DNA of 64,000 bases, taken from positions 310,001-374,000 of the forward strand of contig CAWIQE010000019.1 of assembly GCA_963838155.1 (NCBI GenBank). Direction: 5' to 3'. The notes beneath the pieces are model-generated. The model saw only the letters and a program-made list of their open reading frames with translations. It was not told where the DNA came from and made no database searches. The position numbers and the translations under genes were made by a program. This document shows positions 26,273-35,956 of this stretch, piece by piece; the stretch's first letter is position 1, and the number at the start of each line of letters is the position of its first letter. Source of the stretch: Pararhizobium_B sp963838155 (GTDB lineage Bacteria > Pseudomonadota > Alphaproteobacteria > Rhizobiales > Rhizobiaceae).

Positions 26273-26294
26273 ACATAAATATATCTTGATATGT
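26273..26294. promoter_or_regulatory. Candidate operator in the metK leader/promoter
   Basis: ACATAAATATATCTTGATATGT is an imperfect palindrome (outer arms ACATA/TATGT, inner ATATCTTGATAT) standing out as AT-rich in a GC-rich region, 75 bases before the metK ATG. ArsR-type regulators of SAM-cycle genes are known in Proteobacteria; assignment to one is a guess. It could also be a target of the adjacent XRE regulator. Confidence 0.45.
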
Positions 26295-26382
26295 CCCTCC
26301 GCAATCGCCGGCGCTGGAAAAGCAATGGCGGCCGAAGCCGCCATTTCCTGTCTTCCGCAGTATGGTCGGGCGGCCGGCGCCG

Positions 26383-26802
26383 TCAGTCGCTCTCGGCCTC
26401 TGCCCCGAGCGCCTTGACGAGATCGACGATCTTGCGCCTCACCTTCGAATCCTGGATCTTCACGAAGGCGCGATTGAGCTGCAGCCCCTCCGACGAGGAC
26501 AGGAAATCGACGACGTAGTTCGAATTGGAGGCCTCGGAGAGCCCCGGCTGTCCCGTGCTCGGATCGCCGGGCGCGTCCTCGAAGAAAAAAGCCACCGGAA
26601 CGTTCAGGATCCCCGAAATATTCTGAAGGCGGCTGGCGCCGACACGGTTGGTGCCTTTTTCGTATTTCTGAATTTGCTGAAAAGTTATCCCCAGACTGTC
26701 TCCGAGCTTTTCCTGGCTCATGCCAAGCATCGTACGGCGCAGCCGAATGCGACTCCCAACGTGGATGTCTATCGGATTCGGCTTTTTCTTGTTTTCGATC
26801 AT
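26383..26802 (-). CDS. XRE-family HTH transcriptional regulator
   Basis: A 139-residue Cro/CI-type regulator. The helix-turn-helix spans about residues 15-70: VGSRIRLRRTMLGMSQEKLG, then ITFQQIQKYEKGTNRVGASRL; the C-terminal half is charged and helical (FLSSSEGLQLNRAFVKIQD, KVRRKIVDLVKAL). Homologues occupy this position between lnt and metK in many rhizobia, where the S. meliloti one is called PhrR (low-pH induced). No ligand or regulon can be read from the sequence. The 168-base upstream gap is strikingly AT-rich and presumably holds its promoter. Confidence 0.88.
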   Translation of the reverse strand: MIENKKKPNPIDIHVGSRIRLRRTMLGMSQEKLGDSLGITFQQIQKYEKGTNRVGASRLQNISGILNVPVAFFFEDAPGDPSTGQPGLSEASNSNYVVDFLSSSEGLQLNRAFVKIQDSKVRRKIVDLVKALGAEAESD

Positions 26803-26970
26803 TAGCGTGTCCTAGCGAGGCAAGAGTTTGCCAGTTTCTCCAAGATCCGACCCTATCACTTCACGTGGAAAATTGGCGCATGCCGCCCACGACACCCGGT
26901 TCTCTTTCCCCACGAATTGCCGCAATTGGCCGGCGAGAAGCGTGACTATGCAATTTTAGGGGTTTTTGTG

Positions 26971-28566
26971 TCAATTGAGTTTCCGTACTAAACCCTTACG
27001 GGAAAATATGGCGGTAGTGAGAAGAAATGCTATTATTAGCCAGAAAGTAGTAGTCTTCCAAGCCTCATCTACCTTTAAGGGATTTGTTCCACCCAGGGTC
27101 GCGTCCATCGTGCCGACACCATCGAGCCCGATCCCCTCGACGACGCGGCCGTAGGCGTCCGTCACGACGGAGATTCCGTTGTCTCCGGCGCGCACCATGG
27201 GCAGTCCCGTCTCGACCGCGCGGATGCGGGCCTGATGCAGGTGCTGGTAGGGGCCGGTCGTCCTGCCGTACCAGGCATCGTTCGTCACGTTGAGGATGAG
27301 GTTCGGCCGGGGGCCATCGGCGTCGATCGGTCCGGGGAAGATGACCTCGTAGCAGACGAGGGGGAGAGCGACGAGGCCGTGGCCGAGCTTCAGGGTCGTT
27401 CGGCGCGCCCCGGGCGTGAAGCCGCCGGGCATGGCCACCGGCGGGACGCCGAGGGACCGGAAGACGTCCTCGAAGGGCATATACTCGCCGAACGGCACCA
27501 GATGCACCTTGTCGGCCGCGGCGACGATCTCGCCGCCGTCGTCGACGACCTCGACGGAATTGTAGTAGCGCGGCCCCTCGCCCGATCCGCCCTCCTCGAC
27601 CCGGACGGCGCCGGCGATCAGGGTCTGCCCCGGCTGCAGCATGTCGGCGATGCGCCGGAGCGCGGCGGCGTTTTCCGTCAGGACGAAGGGGACCGCCGTT
27701 TCAGGCCAGACGATATAGTCGGGGCGGCGCCCGCCGCCTGCCGGCTTTTGCTTCGAAAGCGCGATATACCGGTCGAAGATGCGGTTGCTCTCGGCCTCGT
27801 CCATCCGGGCCGTCTGGGGGATCGACGGCTGGACTATCCGGAAGACCGGCTTGCCCGCGGCCTGCCGCTGCACCGGCGGCGCGACCGACAGGACATAGGC
27901 ACCGTAGCCGACATGCGCGGCGAGGAGGACGCCGGCGAGCGCGAGCCCGGGGACCGCGCCGCGCCGCGTGGCGACGAGGGCGGGCGCGGAGAAGACCAGC
28001 ACCGTCAGCGCGTTCATCGCGAAGAGGCCGACCACGTGCACGGATTGCATCATCAGGGGGACCGGCATGGCGCCGTAGCCGATCTCGTTCCAGGGAAATC
28101 CGGTCAGGAGGAAGCTGCGCAGCCACTCGACCAATCCGAAAGCGGCGGCGAGCGCGGCTATCCGCCCCGCTCCGTCCGACCAGAGCGTGCGGGCAAGCAG
28201 CGCGGCCAGGCCGTAGAGGACGGCGAGCATCGCCGGCAGGCCGACGACGGCGATGGGCAGGGCCCAGGCGAAGGTATCGGCCTCGACCAGCAATGCGGCG
28301 CCCACCCACCACAGGCCGGCCAGGAAATAACCGAAGCCGAACCACCAGCCGACCCAGAACGCCGGCATCCGCCGGCCGAGGAAGCCCGCATCGGGATCCC
28401 CGCTGGCCCCGTCCAGAAGCCAGACGAGGACAGGAAACGACACGAAGAGCGCCGCGAAGAAATCGAACGGCGCAAGCGACAGCACCGCGACCGCCCCCGC
28501 GACGAACGCCACCGCAGCCCTCCTGAAGCCGGAAAGCAGCATGACGCGGTAGGCGAGACCTTCCAT
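26971..28566 (-). CDS. lnt: Apolipoprotein N-acyltransferase
   Basis: Lnt adds the third acyl chain to the N-terminal Cys of lipoproteins in the inner membrane. The 531-residue protein has about eight hydrophobic helices and a nitrilase-like periplasmic domain with the triad Glu289 (WPETAVP), Lys353 (DKVHLVPFGEYMP) and Cys405 (VCYEVIF). A final membrane helix (TTTFWLIIAFLLTTAIF) ends the protein. The last 40 or so codons, and the following gap, are AT-rich compared with the rest of the gene, as if the 3' end had a separate history. It is flanked by corC and the HTH gene in the conserved order. Confidence 0.95.
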   Translation of the reverse strand: MEGLAYRVMLLSGFRRAAVAFVAGAVAVLSLAPFDFFAALFVSFPVLVWLLDGASGDPDAGFLGRRMPAFWVGWWFGFGYFLAGLWWVGAALLVEADTFAWALPIAVVGLPAMLAVLYGLAALLARTLWSDGAGRIAALAAAFGLVEWLRSFLLTGFPWNEIGYGAMPVPLMMQSVHVVGLFAMNALTVLVFSAPALVATRRGAVPGLALAGVLLAAHVGYGAYVLSVAPPVQRQAAGKPVFRIVQPSIPQTARMDEAESNRIFDRYIALSKQKPAGGGRRPDYIVWPETAVPFVLTENAAALRRIADMLQPGQTLIAGAVRVEEGGSGEGPRYYNSVEVVDDGGEIVAAADKVHLVPFGEYMPFEDVFRSLGVPPVAMPGGFTPGARRTTLKLGHGLVALPLVCYEVIFPGPIDADGPRPNLILNVTNDAWYGRTTGPYQHLHQARIRAVETGLPMVRAGDNGISVVTDAYGRVVEGIGLDGVGTMDATLGGTNPLKVDEAWKTTTFWLIIAFLLTTAIFSRKGLVRKLN

Positions 28567-28651
28567 TTGACACCCCCAGATTGTGCAGGCGCTCGGACCG
28601 GAGGACGCGTCATGCCGCTTCGTCCGGGCGAATCACCCGTCGCATCATTTC

Positions 28652-28672
28652 AAAAAAAAGCGGATATGTCCG
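28652..28672 (-). terminator. Weak intrinsic terminator between corC and lnt
   Basis: On the minus strand CGGA-CATA-TCCG is followed by CTTTTTTTT. The stem is only four to six pairs, so partial termination is likely at best. The rest of the 151-base gap shows nothing else. Confidence 0.35.
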
Positions 28673-28717
28673 GCGGTAGACGGCAACACCCGTGTTCCAG
28701 GCGCAGGGGCCGGTCGA

Positions 28718-29911
28718 TCAGCCCTTGTCCGGCGTCAGGTCGCCGCCGGCGTCGGCGGGGCGGGGCGAGGCCATTCCCGCGTCGCCCTCCGGCTTCGCCG
28801 GCCGGCGGCGGCCGAGAGTGCGGCGGCGGACGATCCGCACGCGCTTGATCCGCCGCGGGTCGGCATCGAGGACATGGAACTCGAAACCGGGAAGCGCCTG
28901 AACGACCTCGCCGCGCGCGGGAATGCGGCCGAGGGCGGCGAACAGCAGCCCGCCGAGCGTGTCGACGTCCTCGATCCTGTCGGAAACGTCGAAGGACGGG
29001 CCGATCATCGTCTGGAGGTCCTCCAGGTCGGCCTTGGCGTCGGCGAGGAAGACGTCCTCGGACGACTTCGTGATCATCGTCTCCTCGTCGTCGTGCTCGT
29101 CCTCGATGTCGCCGACCACCATTTCGACGATGTCCTCGAGCGAGACGAGGCCGTCCGTGCCGCCGTACTCGTCGATGACCAGCGCCATCTGGGTGCGCAT
29201 CGCCTGCATGCGCTCCATCAGGTCGGAAGCGAGCATGGAGGGCGGAACGAAGAGAACGTCGCGCGTCAGACCGGCTTCCTGGATCGTCCTGGAGAAATCG
29301 ACCCGGGAGAAGTCGAAGGGGCCATGCTTGCGCGCGGCTGCGCCCCCGGTTCCCGCGCCGGCGCCCTTGCCGTCGGGATCGGCCGGGACGGCCGGCTTGC
29401 GGCCGCGGCGCTTGTTGCGCGCCTGCTTGGTCAGGTAGGCGAGAAGGTCGCGAATGTGGACCATGCCGCGGGGGTCGTCCAGGTTCTCCCGGAAGACCGG
29501 CATGCGCGAGCGCCCGGACTCCTCGAACATCAGCATGAGGTCGGCGATGGTCGTCGTCTGGTCGGCCGCATCGATGTCGGCCCGCGGAACCATGACGTCC
29601 TCGACGCGGACTTCGCGCAGGCGAAGGATGTTGTGCAGCATCGCCCGCTCTTCGGGCGAGAAGGCCGTGTTGACGCCGGTGTCGGTCCTGAGGGCGTCGG
29701 CGAGATCCTCGCGCAGGCTCGCCCGCGCCGTCTGGCGGAAGCCGTTCAGGAACCGGCCGAAGAGGGAGGGCGTGGCCCGGTCCTTGATCCGCCGATGCGG
29801 ATCGGATCGGTGACCGTCGCCGTCGTCCCCGGGCTCCTCGCGTTCGGCGTCGTCGATGTCCGCCTCGCGCGACGGCGGTGTCGGATTTTCGTTCATCGTC
29901 TTTTCGGACAT
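28718..29911 (-). CDS. CBS-pair / CorC_HlyC domain protein (CorC-type)
   Basis: A cytosolic hemolysin-C/CorC-like protein of 397 residues: an acidic N-terminal region, two CBS repeats (about 95-260, with VRVEDVMVPRADIDAADQTT and LVIDEYGGTDGLVSLEDIVE) and a C-terminal CorC_HlyC transporter-associated domain. An insertion rich in Lys/Arg/Gly (about 165-205) splits the CBS region. Such proteins influence Mg/Co efflux and often stand in the ybeY-lnt neighbourhood, as here. ATG 29911 follows the ybeY stop directly (TGAATG); ATG 29896 is an alternative. Confidence 0.9.
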   Translation of the reverse strand: MSEKTMNENPTPPSREADIDDAEREEPGDDGDGHRSDPHRRIKDRATPSLFGRFLNGFRQTARASLREDLADALRTDTGVNTAFSPEERAMLHNILRLREVRVEDVMVPRADIDAADQTTTIADLMLMFEESGRSRMPVFRENLDDPRGMVHIRDLLAYLTKQARNKRRGRKPAVPADPDGKGAGAGTGGAAARKHGPFDFSRVDFSRTIQEAGLTRDVLFVPPSMLASDLMERMQAMRTQMALVIDEYGGTDGLVSLEDIVEMVVGDIEDEHDDEETMITKSSEDVFLADAKADLEDLQTMIGPSFDVSDRIEDVDTLGGLLFAALGRIPARGEVVQALPGFEFHVLDADPRRIKRVRIVRRRTLGRRRPAKPEGDAGMASPRPADAGGDLTPDKG

Positions 29912-30415
29912 TCAGGAAAAGTCGGCTTCTTCATAGGGGTCAGATAGGCCAAGCGTCGACAGAATGCGAGTCTCGAGCCCCTCCATCTCTTCTGCGTCGT
30001 CGTCTTCCATATGGTCGTAGCCGAAGAGGTGCAGGAACCCATGGACCAGCAAATGGGTGAGATGCGCCTCGAACGGGACGCCCATGCGGCCGGCTTCGGC
30101 CGCGATCGTTTCCCGCGCCAGCACGACGTCGCCCAGCATCGGGCCGGGCATCGCACCCGGCCGGACGGGGAAGGCGGGAAACGACAGGACGTTGGTTGGC
30201 GCATCCCGGTCGCGCCACTGCGCGTTGAGTGTCCGGATCCCGGCGTCGTCGGTCAATACGACGGAGAGCTCGGCGGCATCCGGAAAGGGCTGGCCGGCGG
30301 TGGCTTCCATGTAGTCGGCGGCCTTTCCGATCGCCGTCGAAACCAGCGCCTCGAGTTGCCCGAGGTCTTCCCAGCTTCCCGCCTCGAGGGCGATATCGAT
30401 GTCGATCGCAGCCAT
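29912..30415 (-). CDS. ybeY: Endoribonuclease YbeY (rRNA maturation factor)
   Basis: YbeY is a metal-dependent endoribonuclease for 16S rRNA 3' processing and ribosome quality control. The 167-residue protein keeps the zinc triad His125, His129 and His135 in HLLVHGFLHLFGYDH, and the substrate-site region WRDRDAPTNVLSFP. The stop abuts the corC start, so they are co-translated. A RIME copy lies upstream of its start between it and phoH. Confidence 0.95.
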   Translation of the reverse strand: MAAIDIDIALEAGSWEDLGQLEALVSTAIGKAADYMEATAGQPFPDAAELSVVLTDDAGIRTLNAQWRDRDAPTNVLSFPAFPVRPGAMPGPMLGDVVLARETIAAEAGRMGVPFEAHLTHLLVHGFLHLFGYDHMEDDDAEEMEGLETRILSTLGLSDPYEEADFS

Positions 30416-30443
30416 GTCGGCGCTCCCGGAGCCGTTCGGGTCC

Positions 30444-30549
30444 CTAGAGCCCGTCCGCGCTTCACGGAATCGCGGACGCTCTCTATCTCTTTGACTTTAC
30501 GCGCTTCCGGGCGGAAAACCGGTTTCCACTTTTCCTGGAAGCGCTCTGG
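30444..30549 (+). repeat. RIME-like palindromic element, copy B
   Basis: Full-length copy: left end CTAGAGC, first hairpin GTCCGCG...CGCGGAC, middle CTCTATCTCTTTGAC, second hairpin around GGAAAACCGGTTTCC, right end GCTCTGG (one change from GCTCTAG). It fills most of the ybeY-phoH gap. Confidence 0.8.
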
Positions 30550-30609
30550 AGGTCCCCGCGCGGCCTGATTTCCTTGGGTCCCCGGCGATGCGGACGGGCA
30601 GCCGGCCGC

Positions 30610-31662
30610 TCAGTCCGAACGGCCGCTGTCCTCGACCATCGAGCTTTCAGCATCGTAGGCGGCGACGATGCGCGCGACCAGCGGATGCCGCACGACATCC
30701 ACGTCGCGAAAGCGGCAGGCGACCACGCCGTCCACGCCCTTCAGGACGTGGAGCGCTTCGACCAGGCCGGATTTCACGCCGCGCGGCAGGTCGATCTGGC
30801 TCGGGTCGCCGGTGACGATCATCCGGGCATTCTCGCCGAGACGCGTCAGGAACATCTTCATCTGGATCGACGTGGTGTTCTGCGCCTCGTCGAGGATCAC
30901 CGCGGCGTTCGAGAGGGTACGTCCGCGCATGAAGGCCAAGGGGGCGATCTCGATCACTCCGGCGGTGATGGCGCGCTCGACCTTGTCGCCCGGGATCATG
31001 TCGTAGAGGGCATCGTAAAGCGGCCGCAGGTAGGGATCGACCTTTTCCTTCATGTCGCCGGGCAGGAAGCCTAGCCGCTCGCCGGCCTCGACCGCCGGGC
31101 GCGACAGGACGATCCGCTCGACCTGGCCGCGTTCGAGCAGCTGGGCGGCGTGGGCGACGGCGAGATAGGTCTTGCCGGTGCCTGCCGGGCCGACGCCGAA
31201 GACGAGCTCGGCCCGGTCCATGGCGCGGATGTAGGTGTCCTGCATCGGCGAGCGGGCGGCGATGGTCTTCTTGCGGGTGGAAATCTGCGCGAGCGACAGA
31301 CGGCCCTTGCTTTCGAGCGTCGGCAGCGTCAGCTGGTCGTCGGCGGCCACGGCCATGCGTATCGCGCCCTCGACATCCGACGGCTCGACGTTGCTCCCGC
31401 CCTGCAGCCGGTCGTAGAGGTAGTCCAGCGCACGGCGAGCCTGGTCGGTGTTCACCTCGTCGCCCGTGATCGTCACGGTGTTGCCGCGGGCACGTGCGTC
31501 GACGCCGAGCTTCTGTTCGACGAGCGCGAGGTTCTGGTCGAACTGGCCGAAAAGCTCGCTCGCCAACCGGTTGTTCTCGAATGTCAGCACGATGCGGGTT
31601 GCGTCGGAGGCACCCCCGGCGGACGGGCGTGGCGATCTTGCGGGCCGGTCGTGTGCGTTCAA
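30610..31662 (-). CDS. phoH: PhoH-family ATPase
   Basis: PhoH-like P-loop ATPase, often with a role in RNA metabolism alongside ybeY. From TTG 31662 it has 350 residues with an N-terminal KH-like region (about 25-100, RIVLTFENNRLASELFGQFD) and the ATPase domain: Walker A GVGPAGTGKT (156-165), VILDEAQNTT (Walker B) and GDPSQIDLPRG. The TTG gives the rhizobial-type opening (L/M)NAHDRPARS, has AGGAG nine bases upstream and avoids a 40-base overlap with miaB, so it is preferred over ATG 31737. It sits in the conserved miaB-phoH-ybeY order. Confidence 0.92.
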   Translation of the reverse strand: MNAHDRPARSPRPSAGGASDATRIVLTFENNRLASELFGQFDQNLALVEQKLGVDARARGNTVTITGDEVNTDQARRALDYLYDRLQGGSNVEPSDVEGAIRMAVAADDQLTLPTLESKGRLSLAQISTRKKTIAARSPMQDTYIRAMDRAELVFGVGPAGTGKTYLAVAHAAQLLERGQVERIVLSRPAVEAGERLGFLPGDMKEKVDPYLRPLYDALYDMIPGDKVERAITAGVIEIAPLAFMRGRTLSNAAVILDEAQNTTSIQMKMFLTRLGENARMIVTGDPSQIDLPRGVKSGLVEALHVLKGVDGVVACRFRDVDVVRHPLVARIVAAYDAESSMVEDSGRSD

Positions 31663-31696
31663 GCGGGGCGGCTCCTGATGGTTCGGGTCCAGTCTA

Positions 31697-33100
<1,404 letters not shown>

Positions 33101-33160
33101 GGGCGGCTTTTAACGCCAATCGCTTCCGGATGAAACGGCTTTGTGGCCGAGGGCCGGCTC

Positions 33161-33204
33161 ACGGGCCGATTCAGGGGCCGGTTCAGGGGCCGGTTCAGGG
33201 GCCG
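33161..33204. repeat. 12-bp tandem repeat over the plsC 3' end
   Basis: About 3.6 units of a 12-base motif (AGGGGCCGGTTC, first unit diverged) span the plsC stop and the gap to miaB. Because 12 is a multiple of three, each unit carries an in-frame TGA on the minus strand, giving plsC several stops in series. Confidence 0.75.
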
Positions 33205-33989
33205 CGCAGCCGGGCGATCAGCATGCGGCGCACGGCCTGCTCGGTCTCGCGGGCGACGTCCTTGCGGCGGCTCTCGGCCGTGAACCGCACGGCCTCGCCG
33301 AAACAGACGTCGACGTCGATCGCCCCTTCCTTGAGGACGCCGATCAGCGAGGGGCCCAACGGCACGTCGCCCGGCCAGGCGGCGATCGGCCGGTGAAGGC
33401 GCCCCATCGGCATGCCGTGGATGCGGGTGTAGGCGATGGCGACCGGCTGCACGAGGACCTCGCCGCCGGGCGCGAACGGCAGGGCCGCCGATGCCGCGCC
33501 GAAGAGCGAGCTCTTGAATTCGAGGATGCGGTTGCCGTCCGACGTGGTGCCCTCGGCGAAGAGCACCACGATCTCGCCGGCGGCGAGGCGCCCGGCGACG
33601 TCGCCGATCTGCCGGCCGGTCTCCCGCTTCCTGTCGCGCTCGATGAAGACCGAGCGCTGCAGCCGCGCAAGCCAGCCGAAGACCGGCCAGGTCTTCACCT
33701 CGGACTTGGCGATGTAGACGACGTCGGCCACCGAGCCGAGGACGATGATGTCCTTCCAGGAGACGTGGTTCGAGGCGAGCAGGAGGGGACGGCCCGCCTC
33801 GGGCGCCCCGTGGACGTGGACGCGGATGCCGAGCGCGGGGCAGGCCAGCCGATGCCACCAGCGCGGCAGCCGCCGGCGGACCGGCAGTTCCAGCCAGATC
33901 CCCACCAGTTGGACGGGCAGCAGGACCAGCGTCCAGACGAAGACCGCCAGCAGCGAGACCGCGATGCGGAGGGCGACGACCGGGGTCAT
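33195..33989 (-). CDS. plsC: 1-acyl-sn-glycerol-3-phosphate acyltransferase
   Basis: A membrane-bound lysophosphatidate acyltransferase making phosphatidic acid. The 264-residue protein has an N-terminal membrane helix (AVSLLAVFVWTLVLLPVQLV), the catalytic NHVSWKD (Hx4D) motif near residue 74, FIERDRKRETG and the FAEGTTSDG motif. It could also be an ornithine-lipid O-acyltransferase (OlsA), which is in the same family and is relevant because olsB is elsewhere in this window. Its stop lies in a 12-bp tandem repeat. Confidence 0.87.
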   Translation of the reverse strand: MTPVVALRIAVSLLAVFVWTLVLLPVQLVGIWLELPVRRRLPRWWHRLACPALGIRVHVHGAPEAGRPLLLASNHVSWKDIIVLGSVADVVYIAKSEVKTWPVFGWLARLQRSVFIERDRKRETGRQIGDVAGRLAAGEIVVLFAEGTTSDGNRILEFKSSLFGAASAALPFAPGGEVLVQPVAIAYTRIHGMPMGRLHRPIAAWPGDVPLGPSLIGVLKEGAIDVDVCFGEAVRFTAESRRKDVARETEQAVRRMLIARLRGP

Positions 33990-34005
33990 GGGGAAGGCGC
34001 CCCCA

Positions 34006-34503
34006 TCACCGGGCGAGGTCGAGCCGCATGACGAGGGCAGAGGACTTCGCCCCGCCTTCGCCCTCGTAATAGGCCTTGCGCTCCGAAACCTGGCGGAACC
34101 CGAGACGCCGGTAAAGGGCGGTGGCCGGCCCGTTGGTTTCGTCGACCTCGAGGTACATCTCCTCCGCGCCGCGGGAGACCGCTTCGCGGATCGCGGCGCG
34201 CATCAGCCGCCAGCCCAGCCCGCGGCGCGCATGGCGGGGAAGGACGGCGATGGTCAGGATCTCCGACTCGCCGCCGGCGGCGCGGGCGAGAACGAAGCCG
34301 CAGAGGGTCCGCGCCGCGTTGGCTCGGCGGGCGACGAAGCCGTAGACGGCCTGTTGCACCAGCAGCGCGTGTATCTCGTCGCCGCCCCAGGAGCGGCGGA
34401 AGCGCCTGGAATGCAGCTCCGCCGCCTCGTCGGTGTCCTCGTCCGACAGGTCGAAGATCTCGAATTCGAGTTCCCTCGCGAAGAAGCGTGAGATCATCGA
34501 CAT
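34006..34503 (-). CDS. rimI: Ribosomal protein S18-alanine N-acetyltransferase-like GNAT
   Basis: A GNAT acetyltransferase of 165 residues adjacent to tsaB, the standard position of RimI. The acetyl-CoA motif is LPRHARRGLGWRLMRAAI, followed by EVDETNGPATALYRRLGFRQ and the C-terminal RKAYYEGEGG. ATG 34503 lies next to the tsaB stop (TGAGATG); ATG 34497 is an alternative. The long upstream frame is out of register with tsaB and was discarded. Confidence 0.9.
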   Translation of the reverse strand: MSMISRFFARELEFEIFDLSDEDTDEAAELHSRRFRRSWGGDEIHALLVQQAVYGFVARRANAARTLCGFVLARAAGGESEILTIAVLPRHARRGLGWRLMRAAIREAVSRGAEEMYLEVDETNGPATALYRRLGFRQVSERKAYYEGEGGAKSSALVMRLDLAR

Positions 34504-34504
34504 C

Positions 34505-35179
34505 TCAGGCCCTCCGCGCCACGGCGAAGCCCTGTTGCGGCTTGGCGTCCGCGCCGCGGAGATAGAGCGGCTTCGGAGGGGCGAACGGGCCATGCCCTGC
34601 GGCCACGAGCCGTGCGAGCGCGCCCATGTCGACGGTATCGGAGACGGACACGACGCGGCCCGCCTCCGCACGCTTCGGCAGGTGGGCTTCGACAAGCGGC
34701 GCGCCGGAGCCCGTCAGGCGGGCGTCGGCACGTTCGGCGAGTTCCGCCGCCTCCGCCGGCGTCATGGCCGCCGGGGCCGCGACCGGCTGCAGGTCGGCAT
34801 CGAACAGCGCCGCATAGACCTCGCCGCGCTTGGCGTCGACGACTGCGAGGACCGGGCCCTGGCCGCCGGCGGAGGCCGCCAGGGCCTGCAGGGAGCCGAC
34901 GCCGATGCATGGGCGACCGAGGGCGAGGGCGAGCCCGCGCGCGACGGAAACGCCGACGCGGATGCCGGTGAAGGAGCCGGGACCGATCGTGACGACGATC
35001 CGGCCGATCGCGGACAGGTCCACCGCGGCCGCCTCGAGCGCGCCGTCGAGGACCGGCATCAGCCGCTCGGCGTGACCGCGGCCGATGATCTCGCAGCCGA
35101 CGGCGAGCACGCGACCGGCCTCGTCGTGAACGCAGGCCTGGCAGGCGGCGGAGGCCGTATCCATTGCGAGGGTCAACAT
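34505..35179 (-). CDS. tsaB: tRNA t6A37 biosynthesis protein TsaB
   Basis: TsaB is the inactive-kinase-fold partner of TsaD in threonylcarbamoyl-adenosine formation on ANN-decoding tRNAs. The 224-residue protein begins MLTLAMDTASAACQACVHDE and shows the GPGSFTGIRVGVSVARGLAL block and VVDAKRGEVYAALFD. ATG 35179 is the family start; the frame extension upstream overlaps nfuA. It sits between nfuA and rimI. Confidence 0.94.
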   Translation of the reverse strand: MLTLAMDTASAACQACVHDEAGRVLAVGCEIIGRGHAERLMPVLDGALEAAAVDLSAIGRIVVTIGPGSFTGIRVGVSVARGLALALGRPCIGVGSLQALAASAGGQGPVLAVVDAKRGEVYAALFDADLQPVAAPAAMTPAEAAELAERADARLTGSGAPLVEAHLPKRAEAGRVVSVSDTVDMGALARLVAAGHGPFAPPKPLYLRGADAKPQQGFAVARRA

Positions 35180-35283
35180 GGCGGATGCGTTTACCGGGGC
35201 GTGCCGTTCAAGTCCAGCCGCGGGACGCCCGCGCGCCCTTTCGGGGAGCGGGCCGGGGAGCGGGCCGGGAATGCGCGGCGGGG

Positions 35284-35847
35284 TCAGACGGGCTCGACTT
35301 CCCGCACCTCCGGAACGAAATGGCGCAGGAGGTTCTGGATGCCGTGCTGCAGCGTCGCCGTGGACGAGGGACAACCGGAACAGGCCCCCTTCATGTTGAG
35401 GAACACCTTCCCGTCCCTGAAGCCGCGGAAGGTGATGTCGCCGCCGTCCTGGGCGACGGCCGGGCGCACCCGCGTCTCCAGGAGTTCCTTGATCGTGGCG
35501 ACGACGGTGGCATCGGCCTCGTCGAAGAATTCGCCGTCGGTCGTCTCCACCTCGCTGTTGCCGCCATGGGCCATGATGGGCGCACCGGACATGAAGTGCT
35601 CCATGATGGTGCCGAGAACGGCCGGCTTGAGGTGCTGCCAGTCCGGGCCGTCCTTGCTGACGGTGATGAAGTCGTAGCCGTAGAATATGCCGGTGACGCC
35701 CGGCACGTCGAAGAGACGCTCGGCCAGGGGCGATCCCGCGGCCTCCTCGGCGTTCCTGAACTCGGCGGTGCCGGATTCCAGCACCACCTTTCCGGGCAGG
35801 AATTTCAGGGTCGCGGGGTTCGGCGTCGTCTCGGTCTGGATGAACAT
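35284..35847 (-). CDS. Fe-S scaffold/carrier NfuA-like protein (Nfu_N + NifU C-terminal)
   Basis: A 187-residue Fe-S carrier with an Nfu N-terminal domain (MFIQTETTPNPATLKFLPGK) and a C-terminal NifU domain whose cluster cysteines are Cys156 and Cys159 in GACSGCPSS. It delivers Fe-S clusters to target enzymes; MiaB, encoded nearby, is a plausible client. The start at ATG 35847 matches relatives. Located between usp and tsaB in the conserved order. Confidence 0.93.
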   Translation of the reverse strand: MFIQTETTPNPATLKFLPGKVVLESGTAEFRNAEEAAGSPLAERLFDVPGVTGIFYGYDFITVSKDGPDWQHLKPAVLGTIMEHFMSGAPIMAHGGNSEVETTDGEFFDEADATVVATIKELLETRVRPAVAQDGGDITFRGFRDGKVFLNMKGACSGCPSSTATLQHGIQNLLRHFVPEVREVEPV

Positions 35848-35956
35848 TGCGCGCTCCGTTCGGCCGGCGATTTCCTCCGGCGAATAATTTCGGACTGTTG
35901 CACTCAACAATAAGCGTCGGCGGGAACGCATTCAAGAGCGATGGCGCGACCGCTTC

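Noticed and set aside
26199..26382. SAM riboswitch in the metK leader
   Set aside because: I could not identify the conserved pairing and core bases of SAM-I, SAM-II or SAM/SAH motifs; an AT-rich palindrome is the only clear signal.
29878..30568. Plus-strand frames opposite ybeY and over RIME copy B
   Set aside because: They run across the repeat element and antisense to ybeY; no start signal or domain.
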